Source of the DNA: Zoogloeaceae bacterium
Lineage (GTDB): Bacteria > Pseudomonadota > Gammaproteobacteria > Burkholderiales > Rhodocyclaceae
DNA: 15,940 nucleotides
Assembly: GCA_031267345.1 (NCBI GenBank)
Contig: JAIRZG010000207.1
Span: forward strand, 1-15,940
Direction of reading: 5' to 3'
Shown here: piece after piece, positions 1-6,077 of the stretch
Layout: each line of letters opens with the position of its first letter
Position numbering within the stretch: position 1 is the first letter of the stretch
Translations under genes and position numbers: made by a program
The notes under the pieces: generated by a model
Database searches by the model: none
The model's input: only the letters and a program-made list of their open reading frames with translations
Told to the model about the DNA's origin: nothing

Positions 1-831
1 CGTTGTCAAACGAATATACATGGGACAAAACGCCTCAACCTGAACAATATCCACCAGCCGTTCACGCGCCAGTTCCAGCATGGCGATAAAATGCACCACC
101 AGCACCGACACGCCCAGCAGCGGGTCGAACAGGGTCTCGAAAGCGACATGCCCGCCTTGCGCTTGCAGGAAGCGCAGGATGATGCCCATGTGTTCGCGCA
201 CGGAAAGCGTCTCGCGCGTGATCTGGTGATGCGTGTGCAATCTGGACTGACGCAGGATGTTGCGCCAGGCGGCCTGTAAATCTTCCAGGCCAACAATCGG
301 GTAATGCTTGATCAGCCCTTTTTCAACCCAGGTTTCCACCCAGAGAAAATCCCGTTCGGCCTGTTCCAGCAGATTGATTTTTTGCGCCGCGCGCTTGATT
401 TGCTCGTATTCCATCAACCGCCGCACCAGTTCGGCGCGCGGATCCGCTGTGTCTTCGTCGCCCGTCGCTTTGGGACGGGGTAGCAACATGCGCGACTTGA
501 TCTCGATCAGCATCGCCGCCATCACCAGATATTCCGCCGCCAGTTCAAGATTTTTCACCCGCATGGTCTCGACATACTCCAGATATTGCCGCGTCAAGGA
601 CGCCATGGGAATATCGAGAATATCGACATTGGCCTTGCGAATCAGGTAGAGCAGCAAATCCAGCGGCCCCTCGAACGCCTCCAGCATGACTTCCAGCGCG
701 TCCGGCGGAATATACAAATCCTGCGGCATTTCGACCAGCGGCTGCCCGTAAATGCGCGCCAGCGCCGGAACGACCTCCACCCCTGCCGCTCCCGCCGCCA
801 TCTCCGTCTTTGCCAACGCCAGCGCGCTCAT
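1..831 (-). CDS. scpA: Segregation and condensation protein A (C-terminus outside window)
   Basis: ScpA is the kleisin subunit of the bacterial Smc-ScpAB condensin; it bridges the SMC heads and helps compact and separate chromosomes. The frame is open from ATG at 831 to the window edge (277 codons, no stop), so the C-terminus is missing. The kleisin N-terminal signature is plain: F-E-G-P-L-D-L-L-L near residue 53, followed by L-I-R-K-A-N-V-D-I-L-N-I-P, then N-L-E-L-A-A-E-Y-L-V-M-A-A and I-K-S-R-M-L-L-P. The roughly 45 residues before F-E-G-P, including V-Y/I-Y-G-Q-P and L-Y-I-P-P-D-A-L-E-V, are usual in betaproteobacterial ScpA. No strong ribosome binding site is seen before 831; M11 of the same frame is an alternative start. 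The upstream neighbour on the same strand is an unrelated membrane protein 122 bp away. Confidence 0.93.
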   Translation of the reverse strand, partial: MSALALAKTEMAAGAAGVEVVPALARIYGQPLVEMPQDLYIPPDALEVMLEAFEGPLDLLLYLIRKANVDILDIPMASLTRQYLEYVETMRVKNLELAAEYLVMAAMLIEIKSRMLLPRPKATGDEDTADPRAELVRRLMEYEQIKRAAQKINLLEQAERDFLWVETWVEKGLIKHYPIVGLEDLQAAWRNILRQSRLHTHHQITRETLSVREHMGIILRFLQAQGGHVAFETLFDPLLGVSVLVVHFIAMLELARERLVDIVQVEAFCPMYIRLTT

Positions 832-953
832 CCGATCCCTTCAATGCTGTCGCACCACGCAACAGAAAACGGCGAATGATAGCCCGATTAGGAGAGGGAA
901 GGACAAAAAACGAGTGCGGAACCGCCGGAAAGAAAGGCGTAAAACACCCGTCG

Positions 954-1568
954 CTACACGACAAAACTCAAAATGGCGATACCGGCAATGAGCATGAAAG
1001 GCAAGGCGTAGCCCGCAATCCGCCAGAACGCTGCAGGCTGCGGGACAATCGGCCATGTGGTCTCCATAAAGGCGAAAATGACGCCACGGTCATTCCGGTA
1101 TTCCAGATTCCACAACAGCCCCGCCGCGAGATACAGCACCGATGACGCGCCGATGTTGACCGCCCAGGTTGCGGGATAGCCGCCATCGCGCAGGAGCAGA
1201 TACAGGTCATACGACCAGCTCGCGGAAAACATCCAGACACAGAAGGCGACATAGGCGTCCCAAACGGAACGCTGTCCTTTTATCGTCTTGTACAACACGC
1301 CAACGACCCACGGCGCGGTGACAAAGGTCAACACAGCCATGAAGGCGGCATCGTAATAATCCCAGCTCATGTCGCCCGTATAGGGCGCGATAAAAATCAA
1401 CCCTGCCGCCGCGAGCGCGAAGCTCACGAGTTTCCAAGGCTGAAACAAAAATCGCCAGTAACCACGCCGAACAATGTCGCAGGTTTTGAAACGATAGACA
1501 AAAATACCCAGCACCAGCAAACAGGCGCTTGCCCAGATGAGCAGGTAGACGGTGAAAAAATCGTTCAT
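954..1568 (-). CDS. Unrecognised six-helix integral membrane protein
   Basis: This 204-residue protein is not one I recognise. It is strongly hydrophobic, with about six likely transmembrane helices near residues 4-26, 46-65, 70-95, 101-125, 133-155 and 180-204, and it ends inside the last helix (I-L-S-F-V-V). Short charged loops follow helix 1 (Y-R-F-K-T-C-D-I-V-R-R) and helix 3 (K-T-I-K-G-Q-R). Aromatic and Trp residues are frequent, for example W-S-Y-D-L-Y-L-L-L-R-D-G-G-Y-P in loop 4-5. No catalytic motif, signal peptide or cofactor site stands out. The ATG at 1568 is the first Met of the frame; the sequence before it has no good ribosome binding site. It sits between the methyltransferase remnant and scpA. 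A small membrane protein of unknown function is the only safe call. Confidence 0.7.
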   Translation of the reverse strand: MNDFFTVYLLIWASACLLVLGIFVYRFKTCDIVRRGYWRFLFQPWKLVSFALAAAGLIFIAPYTGDMSWDYYDAAFMAVLTFVTAPWVVGVLYKTIKGQRSVWDAYVAFCVWMFSASWSYDLYLLLRDGGYPATWAVNIGASSVLYLAAGLLWNLEYRNDRGVIFAFMETTWPIVPQPAAFWRIAGYALPFMLIAGIAILSFVV

Positions 1569-1641
1569 CGCGGCAAAACGCTGTGGAGAATTTTGTTGCC
1601 ATTGGCGCTGTCAGAGGCGAGCGTGTACATTGAGTATCATT

Positions 1642-1824
1642 TCATTTGGTCTGGCCTGCGTTTGCTCCAGGGGCTTCAGGACATTCATTCATCCTTATCA
1701 CGTCTTTGATCCGCCGGTCTTCTTCCCGCAATACCGCCTCCAGTTCGACGCTGGGAATGTTCTTGCGGGCATCGTCATGCGTGAGCGCGACGACGGTTTT
1801 ATTGGCGGCGGATGGTTTGGGCAC
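1642..1824 (-). pseudogene. Remnant of a DNA methyltransferase N-terminus
   Basis: A 60-codon frame starts with GTG at 1824, 25 bp after the fic stop codon. Its first ~35 residues contain A-L-T-H-D-D-A-R-K-N-I-P-S-V-E-L-E-A-V-L. This resembles, from memory, the N-terminal segment of type III-like site-specific DNA methyltransferases (pattern L-T-H-x-D-x(0-2)-R-K-N-I-P-T-A-E-Y). In that family it is followed by several hundred residues with D-P-Q-L-V-W-(R/K)-G-K-D and the catalytic domain. Here the similarity stops soon after R-E-E-D and the frame closes at 1642 with unrelated residues. No catalytic motif (D-P-P-Y type) exists anywhere in this region. I infer the 5' end of a modification gene left by deletion. 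A short independent protein cannot be excluded. Confidence 0.5.
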
Positions 1825-1849
1825 GGCGTGGCTCTGTTGGGACGAGGAT

Positions 1850-3016
1850 TCAATCGGGCCGTTCCGTACCCAGGTTCAATATATCGAGATAGCCCGTATA
1901 GCGGAACAGGCGGTTGCGCCTGTGCGCCGTCAATTCGTGGACGATGTTCAGTCGTTCCAGATGTTTCAATGCCTTGTTGACCGTGGCTGCCGTCATGGCG
2001 GTTTTTTGCGTGAGCCAACCGGCGGTGACGATGGGGCGTTCCATGAGTGCGCGATGAACCTGCAAGGCGGAGGCTGCGGCGCGACCCAGCGACGCAATGC
2101 GGGTTTGATCGGCTTTTGCCAGCGCAAGCAACTGTTGCGCGGTTTCCACCGCCTGCGTGGCGGTATGGATGACGGCATCCGCAAAGAAATCGAACCAGAT
2201 CTCCCAATCTCCCGTTACCCGCACCGCATTCAGCAATTCGTAATAACGGGCGCGATGGGTTTTGAAATAGAGGCTCAAATATAGCATCGGCGCGGAAAGC
2301 ACTTTTTGTTCGCACAGTAACAAGGTGATGAGCAAGCGCCCCAAACGACCATTGCCATCGAGAAAAGGGTGAATCGTCTCGAACTGCACATGCGCCAGCG
2401 CCGCCTTCTCCAGCACCGATGTCGCTTCAGGCTCATTATGTAAAAAAAGTTCCAGTTGCCCCATGCGTATCTGGACATGGTCGGGTGGCGGCGGCACAAA
2501 AGCGGCGTTGCCGGGGCGCGTACCGCCAATCCAGTTTTGCGAGCGCCTGAATTCGCCGGGCGTTTGCGTGCTCCCTCGACCGTGGGAAAACAGGATGCCG
2601 TGTACTTCGCGGAAAAGCCGCAGGCACAGGGGGAACCCTGCTTTCAGCCGTAGAAGACCGTGCTCCATCGCTTGAACGTAATTGCTGACCTCCCGCACAT
2701 CGGCGAGCGGCACACCGGGTTCCAGTTCCAGTTCCAGTAGCAGCAAGTCGGAAAGCGAGGATTGCGTGCCTTCAATCATGGACGAGAGCACGGCTTCCTT
2801 GCGTACATAGGTGTAAAGGAAAAGCGTCGTGTCCGGCAGCAGTACCGATACGCTGTCCAGTCGCCCCAAGGTAATCAATGCCCGATCAAATTTTTCCCGC
2901 AGCGCGGATGTCCAGGCAATGCCCGGCACAGGCGGCAGCGGCGCGGGCACAAAGGCGCGCGCCGTTTCACCGACGGTGGAAATCGTGACATATTCGCCCT
3001 GCGCGCCTCGTTGCAT
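1850..3016 (-). CDS. Fic family protein (class II, N-terminal inhibitory motif)
   Basis: Fic proteins transfer AMP, or another nucleotide-derived group, onto target proteins; the target here is unknown. The 388-residue protein has the canonical motif H-P-F-L-D-G-N-G-R-L-G-R at residues 216-227, with the catalytic His and the anion-binding G-N-G-R loop intact. The N-terminal inhibitory helix is also intact: S-S-M-I-E-G at 78-83 fits (S/T)xxxE(G/N), so activity is probably auto-inhibited. The flap-like segment G-T-R-P-G-N-A-A-F-V-P-P-P lies at 165-177. The last ~70 residues look like a winged helix (M-T-A-A-T-V-N-K-A-L-K-H-L-E-R-L), often seen C-terminal in this group and possibly DNA-binding. 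ATG at 3016 gives the usual family N-terminus, M-(K/Q)-R-G-x-x-G-x-Y. The only Shine-Dalgarno-like AGG lies inside a promoter repeat. The methyltransferase remnant follows it. Confidence 0.92.
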   Translation of the reverse strand: MQRGAQGEYVTISTVGETARAFVPAPLPPVPGIAWTSALREKFDRALITLGRLDSVSVLLPDTTLFLYTYVRKEAVLSSMIEGTQSSLSDLLLLELELEPGVPLADVREVSNYVQAMEHGLLRLKAGFPLCLRLFREVHGILFSHGRGSTQTPGEFRRSQNWIGGTRPGNAAFVPPPPDHVQIRMGQLELFLHNEPEATSVLEKAALAHVQFETIHPFLDGNGRLGRLLITLLLCEQKVLSAPMLYLSLYFKTHRARYYELLNAVRVTGDWEIWFDFFADAVIHTATQAVETAQQLLALAKADQTRIASLGRAAASALQVHRALMERPIVTAGWLTQKTAMTAATVNKALKHLERLNIVHELTAHRRNRLFRYTGYLDILNLGTERPD

Positions 3017-3023
3017 GTCCGTG

Positions 3024-3078
3024 TCAACCTAAAATAAGCATTCGTTTTATTTTAGCATACAGCATTAACCTAAAATAA
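3024..3078 (-). promoter_or_regulatory. Operator-like repeat cluster in front of fic
   Basis: The 14-bp element T(C/T)AACCTAAAATAA occurs at 3024-3037 and again at 3065-3078 with one mismatch, 41 bp apart (about four helical turns). The inverse half TTATTTTAG lies at 3047-3055. It forms a perfect 9-bp inverted repeat with 3029-3037, separated by 9 bp. On the minus strand an AT-rich promoter-like pair (TTATTT, 18 bp, TAAAAT) falls inside the cluster, and the fic start codon is only 8 bp away. This is the layout of a repressor site covering a promoter. Autoregulation by the Fic winged-helix tail is an inference. Confidence 0.5.
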
Positions 3079-3340
3079 TATTTACCCCCGCAAATCAGGG
3101 CTTTTCCCGCCCTTTCCTTTCAAGGGCGTGCGATAGCTTGCCCGGAGAACCTGCCCTGCCATGCGGCTCGTCGGCGCCGGTAACGGACATGATGAATCGT
3201 ACCCTGCTGATCCCTCTGATTTCTGACATTTGTCTTCTGAATTCCATTCACGTCGCGCCCTCCGTCGACAAGGTAGCGAATGGGGTGTTCAAAGAAAGTT
3301 TTTGTCATGCGGGCTTTCCTTCAATTCCTGATCTCACCCT
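3079..3340. other. Intergenic stretch with a small ORF and one hairpin
   Basis: This region between fic and the next gene has no recognisable gene. It contains a perfect 7-bp hairpin (3108-3114 with 3122-3128, 7-nt loop) without a T-run on either side, so it is not a convincing terminator. A minus-strand frame of 62 codons (3308 to 3120) starts 32 bp after the upstream gene's stop and has AAGGA about 9 nt before its ATG. Its product is basic at the C-terminus (R-Y-R-R-R-R) and has no motif I know. It may be chance or a small unknown protein. Confidence 0.35.
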
Positions 3341-4257
3341 TTACTTCCCCACCCTTTTGACCAGATCGAAGATTTGCCGATCTTTCCAGTGGATGTAGCG
3401 GGTTTCCTTGATCGCGCCGTTTTCCAGGGTGAAGCTGTATTCGCCGGTGGTTTTTCCGTTTTCCCATTCATCAAAAGAATAACGCGCGCTTTTGGGGTTT
3501 TCATCCGTCCGGTATTCGCGGATTTCGGCGTGACGGAAGGTCAGGGGCTGCTTTTGGCTCCCCCAGATAACCACGCCAACCTTGTCGGCGGCTTCGCCCG
3601 TATATTCGCCATATAGATAGCCAATCTCGACGCGCAGACTGAAACGCGCCTGTTCATCCTCCTTGCTTACCGCCTCAAAATCTTCCGCAAGCCTGAACTC
3701 CCCTTGAATATGGTTTTCGTCATCCACATTGCGCCGGTATTCCTGCAAGACGGGAAAATCATGACCATCGGGGGCATAGATTTTTTCCACCCAGTCAAAC
3801 AAGCTCGTCGCGGTATGGGTGGTGAAAATCCTGGCGTCCTCATTAAAATCAATGGACTGCACGAAAAGATCCACCGCGTTGGGAATGAAGCGGGCGCTTT
3901 CCGGGTCGAAAACAAGGTAGGCGGCGGCGCAGTTGTAGCCGCAATCCGTCGTGTAGGCGATGTCTTCAAACCCGTCCATGTTGATGTCGATGCAATAGAA
4001 GCGGGGAATTTCATCTTGCAGGCTTTCGATACCATCGATTGCCTGTACGCGCTTTTGTCCTTCGCGCGTGAAAATGACGAGCTTTTTGGCCTCGGGGTCG
4101 TAGCGCAAAATATAGCCCTCCAGCGCTTGGTAGTAGACAATTTCCCTGCCCTCGCGCACGATTGCGCCCTCGCTTTCCTGAATGATCTCTTCGGCGCCGC
4201 CAAAACCGCAAAGCATCGCCACACAACACAGGGCGGCAAAAATTTTTTTAATGACAT
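3341..4257 (-). CDS. Secreted protein resembling XAC2610, split by a -1 shift in its signal peptide
   Basis: The body (3341 to about 4250 in one frame) encodes a ~290-residue acidic protein. It has a calcium-loop-like D-I-N-M-D-G-F-E-D, then a Y-L-V-F-D-P-E-S-A-R-F-I-P-N segment. That order resembles XAC2610-type periplasmic proteins (D-x-N-x-D-G-Y-x-D, then Y-x-x-F-D). This assignment is from memory and only moderate. The only good start, ATG at 4257 with an AGAGGTG ribosome site, opens a different frame that reads M-S-L-K-K-F-L-P-P. Slipping back one base on the A7 tract gives M-S-L-K-K-I-F-A-A-L-C-C-V-A-M-L, a normal signal peptide leading to G-F-G-G-A-E-E and a 305-residue product. A GTG at 4222 could start the body in frame but would discard the signal peptide. 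Either the tract is slippery in vivo, the gene is broken, or the sequence lost one A. It lies 121 bp downstream of trpE. Confidence 0.6.
4243..4249 (-). other. A7 slippery tract in the phase for -1 slippage
   Basis: On the minus strand the start reads ATG TCA TTA AAA AAA, so the seven A's fall as A_AAA_AAA relative to the ATG frame. This is the X_XXY_YYZ arrangement used for -1 ribosomal slippage. After the shift the next codon is ATT and the reading joins the body frame. Five T's follow directly. Transcript slippage on A7 or an indel error at the homopolymer would give the same effect. No downstream pseudoknot was established. Confidence 0.55.
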
Positions 4258-4263
4258 CGAATT

Positions 4264-4270
4264 CACCTCT
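4264..4270 (-). promoter_or_regulatory. Strong ribosome binding site fixing the ATG at 4257
   Basis: The minus strand carries AGAGGTG six bases before ATG 4257. No comparable site precedes the in-frame GTG at 4222. The site therefore argues that translation begins in the short frame and must change frame to make the body of the protein. Confidence 0.7.
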
Positions 4271-4378
4271 TCGTATGTAACTTCCCGCTCATGCCCACGC
4301 CAGCCGCATGACATGTTTCGCGGCAAGGCGGAAAGCGTTCCCTACTATTTCAATGGCATTCACGCGATTGCCCCGCGT

Positions 4379-5890
4379 TCATGCCGGAGAGGAATCGAGA
4401 CGGGTATCCAGTCCCGCTTCCGCCAGTTCGGCGGCGCGCAGCAGCGCCTGCGCCTTGTTGCGGGTCTCTTCCCATTCGGCCTGGGGGTTGGAGTCGGCGA
4501 CAATGCCGCCGCCGGCCTGCACGTAGAGCTTGCCGTCCTTGATGATGCCGGTGCGAATGGCAATCGCCAGATCCATGTTGCCGTGAAAATCCAGATAGCC
4601 GGTGGAACCGGCGTAAATGCCGCGCCTGATCGGCTCCAGTTCGTCGATGATTTCCATTGCCCGCACTTTGGGCGCGCCGGAGACCGTGCCCGCCGGAAAG
4701 CTGGCTTTCAGCACATCCACGGCGGAAAGCCCCGGCGCAAGGACGCCTTCGACGTTGGAGACCATGTGCATGACGTGGGAGTAGCGTTCGATGATCATTT
4801 TCTCCGTCACCCGCACGCTGCCGATTTGCGCCACCCGCCCGCAATCGTTGCGTCCCAGATCAAGCAACTGCACATGTTCGGCGCGTTCTTTTTCGTCGTT
4901 CAGGAGTTCCGTTGCCAGGGTTTCGTCTTCGGCGTCGGTCTTGCCACGCTTCCGGGTTCCGGCGATGGGACGCAGGATGACTTTTTGCGTCGGCTTTTCG
5001 CCTTCGCCCTGTTGTTCCAGACGCACCAGAATTTCCGGCGACGCGCCAACCACATGAAAATCGCCGAAATCGAAATAGAACATGTAGGGCGAAGGATTGA
5101 GGCTCCTGAGCGAGCGATAGAGCGCCATCGGGCTGGCGGCAAAGGATTTTTCCATGCGCTGCGAGAGCACCACCTGCATGATGTCGCCTTCGGTGATGTA
5201 ATCCTTGGCTTTTTGCACAGCGGCCTGAAAGGCTTCCCTGCCAAAAGTTGATGCCGCCTCTGACGAAGCGACGGGCGTTTCGGAAGGAATGGCGATCGGC
5301 TGACGCAATCTGGCGAGCAATTCGCGGATTCTCGCCTGCGCCTTCCGGTACGCGCCAGGGACGCCGGGTTCGGCGTAGACGATCAGGGTGAGCTTGCCGG
5401 TGAGGTTATCCACCACCGCCAGTTCTTCCGAAAGCAGGAGCAGGATATCAGGAATGCCGGAATCATCCGCGCGGCGGCCTTTGTCAAGGCTCGGCTCCAC
5501 ATAGCGCACGGTGTCATAGCCAAAACAGCCGACCAATCCGCCGGTAAAACGGGGCAGCCCGGTTGCGGGCGGCGCCTTGAAGCGGGTCATGAATTGAGCG
5601 ATGAAGTCCAGTGGATTCACGGTTTCCGTCTGTTCGGCGATGCGCGGACCGGTAAGCGCCAGCACCTTGTTGGCATAAACCGCGATGCGGGTAAGCGCCG
5701 CAAGGCCGATGATGGAATAGCGCCCGAAACGCTCGCCCCCCTGCACGGATTCCAGGAGATAGGTGTAAGGGCCGTTCGCCAGTTTCAGGTAGATGGAGAG
5801 TGGCGTATCGAGATCGGCAAAGGTTTCCAGCGTCACCGGAATCCGGTTGAAGTCCTGTTTTGCCAGCGCGTTGAATTCTTGTTCAGTCAT
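4379..5890 (-). CDS. trpE: Anthranilate synthase component I
   Basis: TrpE makes anthranilate from chorismate, the first committed step of tryptophan synthesis, using ammonia supplied by the TrpG glutaminase subunit. The 503-residue length is normal. The tryptophan feedback site is represented by L-L-E-S at 45-48. The chorismate-binding domain holds P-I-A-G-T-R at 308-313, E-L-L-N-D-E-K-E-R-A-E-H at 328-339, L-G-R-N-D at 345-349, S-H-V-M-H at 371-375, F-P-A-G-T-V-S-G-A-P-K at 398-408 and G-G-G-I-V-A-D-S at 460-467. All key residues look intact. No trpG, trpD or trpC lies in the window, so the glutaminase partner must be encoded elsewhere. The ATG at 5890 gives the family start but lacks a good ribosome binding site; a short ORF with a strong one ends 16 bp upstream. 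Confidence 0.97.
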   Translation of the reverse strand: MTEQEFNALAKQDFNRIPVTLETFADLDTPLSIYLKLANGPYTYLLESVQGGERFGRYSIIGLAALTRIAVYANKVLALTGPRIAEQTETVNPLDFIAQFMTRFKAPPATGLPRFTGGLVGCFGYDTVRYVEPSLDKGRRADDSGIPDILLLLSEELAVVDNLTGKLTLIVYAEPGVPGAYRKAQARIRELLARLRQPIAIPSETPVASSEAASTFGREAFQAAVQKAKDYITEGDIMQVVLSQRMEKSFAASPMALYRSLRSLNPSPYMFYFDFGDFHVVGASPEILVRLEQQGEGEKPTQKVILRPIAGTRKRGKTDAEDETLATELLNDEKERAEHVQLLDLGRNDCGRVAQIGSVRVTEKMIIERYSHVMHMVSNVEGVLAPGLSAVDVLKASFPAGTVSGAPKVRAMEIIDELEPIRRGIYAGSTGYLDFHGNMDLAIAIRTGIIKDGKLYVQAGGGIVADSNPQAEWEETRNKAQALLRAAELAEAGLDTRLDSSPA

Positions 5891-5906
5891 GTTCAGAGGT
5901 CAGGGA

Positions 5907-5960
5907 TCAGAAAAAGTCGGCGGTTCGCGCCGCAACAAAATATACGCGCCTTTTTACCAT
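5907..5960 (-). CDS. Possible 17-codon upstream ORF before trpE
   Basis: An ATG at 5960 follows GGGGAGGGAACT, a strong Shine-Dalgarno match, and reads M-V-K-R-R-V-Y-F-V-A-A-R-T-A-D-F-F before TGA, 16 bp ahead of the trpE start. It has no Trp codon, so it is not a classical attenuation leader. Because trpE itself has little ribosome binding sequence, coupling of translation from this ORF is conceivable. The G-rich site may simply come from the adjacent CT-rich repeats. Confidence 0.25.
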   Translation of the reverse strand: MVKRRVYFVAARTADFF

Positions 5961-5976
5961 AGTTCCCTCCCCTTCC

Positions 5977-6056
5977 TTCACGCCTGACCCTCTCCCCTTT
6001 TATTCACGCCCTCTCCTCCTTTTCACGCCCTCTCCCCTTGTGAGGGAGAGCGTGAA
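5977..6056. repeat. CT-rich tandem and inverted intergenic repeats
   Basis: Three imperfect direct copies of a TTCACGCC...CTCTCC unit begin at 5977, 6003 and 6022. They are followed by an inverted copy ending in GAGAGCGTGAA (6041-6056). The last direct copy and the inverted copy can fold into a long hairpin with one bulge. It lies 22 bp past the chemotaxis gene's stop and before trpE, so it could help end that transcript, though no clean T-run follows. Intergenic CCCTCTCC/GGGAGAGG hairpins are widespread in proteobacterial genomes. Confidence 0.6.
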
Positions 6057-6077
6057 TGAAAGGGAAGGGTGGTTGAA

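Noticed and set aside
2720..2737. TTCCAG repeated three times in fic as a contingency tract
   Set aside because: It encodes the L-E-L-E-L-E stretch at the normal family length; six-base changes stay in frame, so there is no sign of phase variation.
3108..3128. Hairpin as a terminator for the secreted-protein gene
   Set aside because: The stem is perfect but short, lies about 210 bp past the stop and has no T-run on the minus strand.
3704..5251. Plus-strand open frame of 515 codons over trpE and its neighbour
   Set aside because: It lies antisense to trpE, whose motifs are complete, and its product is a His/Arg/Gly-rich composition typical of a GC-biased shadow frame with no domain.
5977..6056. 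Possible CRISPR array
   Set aside because: Units are short, imperfect and nearly contiguous, with no uniform spacers, one unit is inverted, and no cas genes are nearby.
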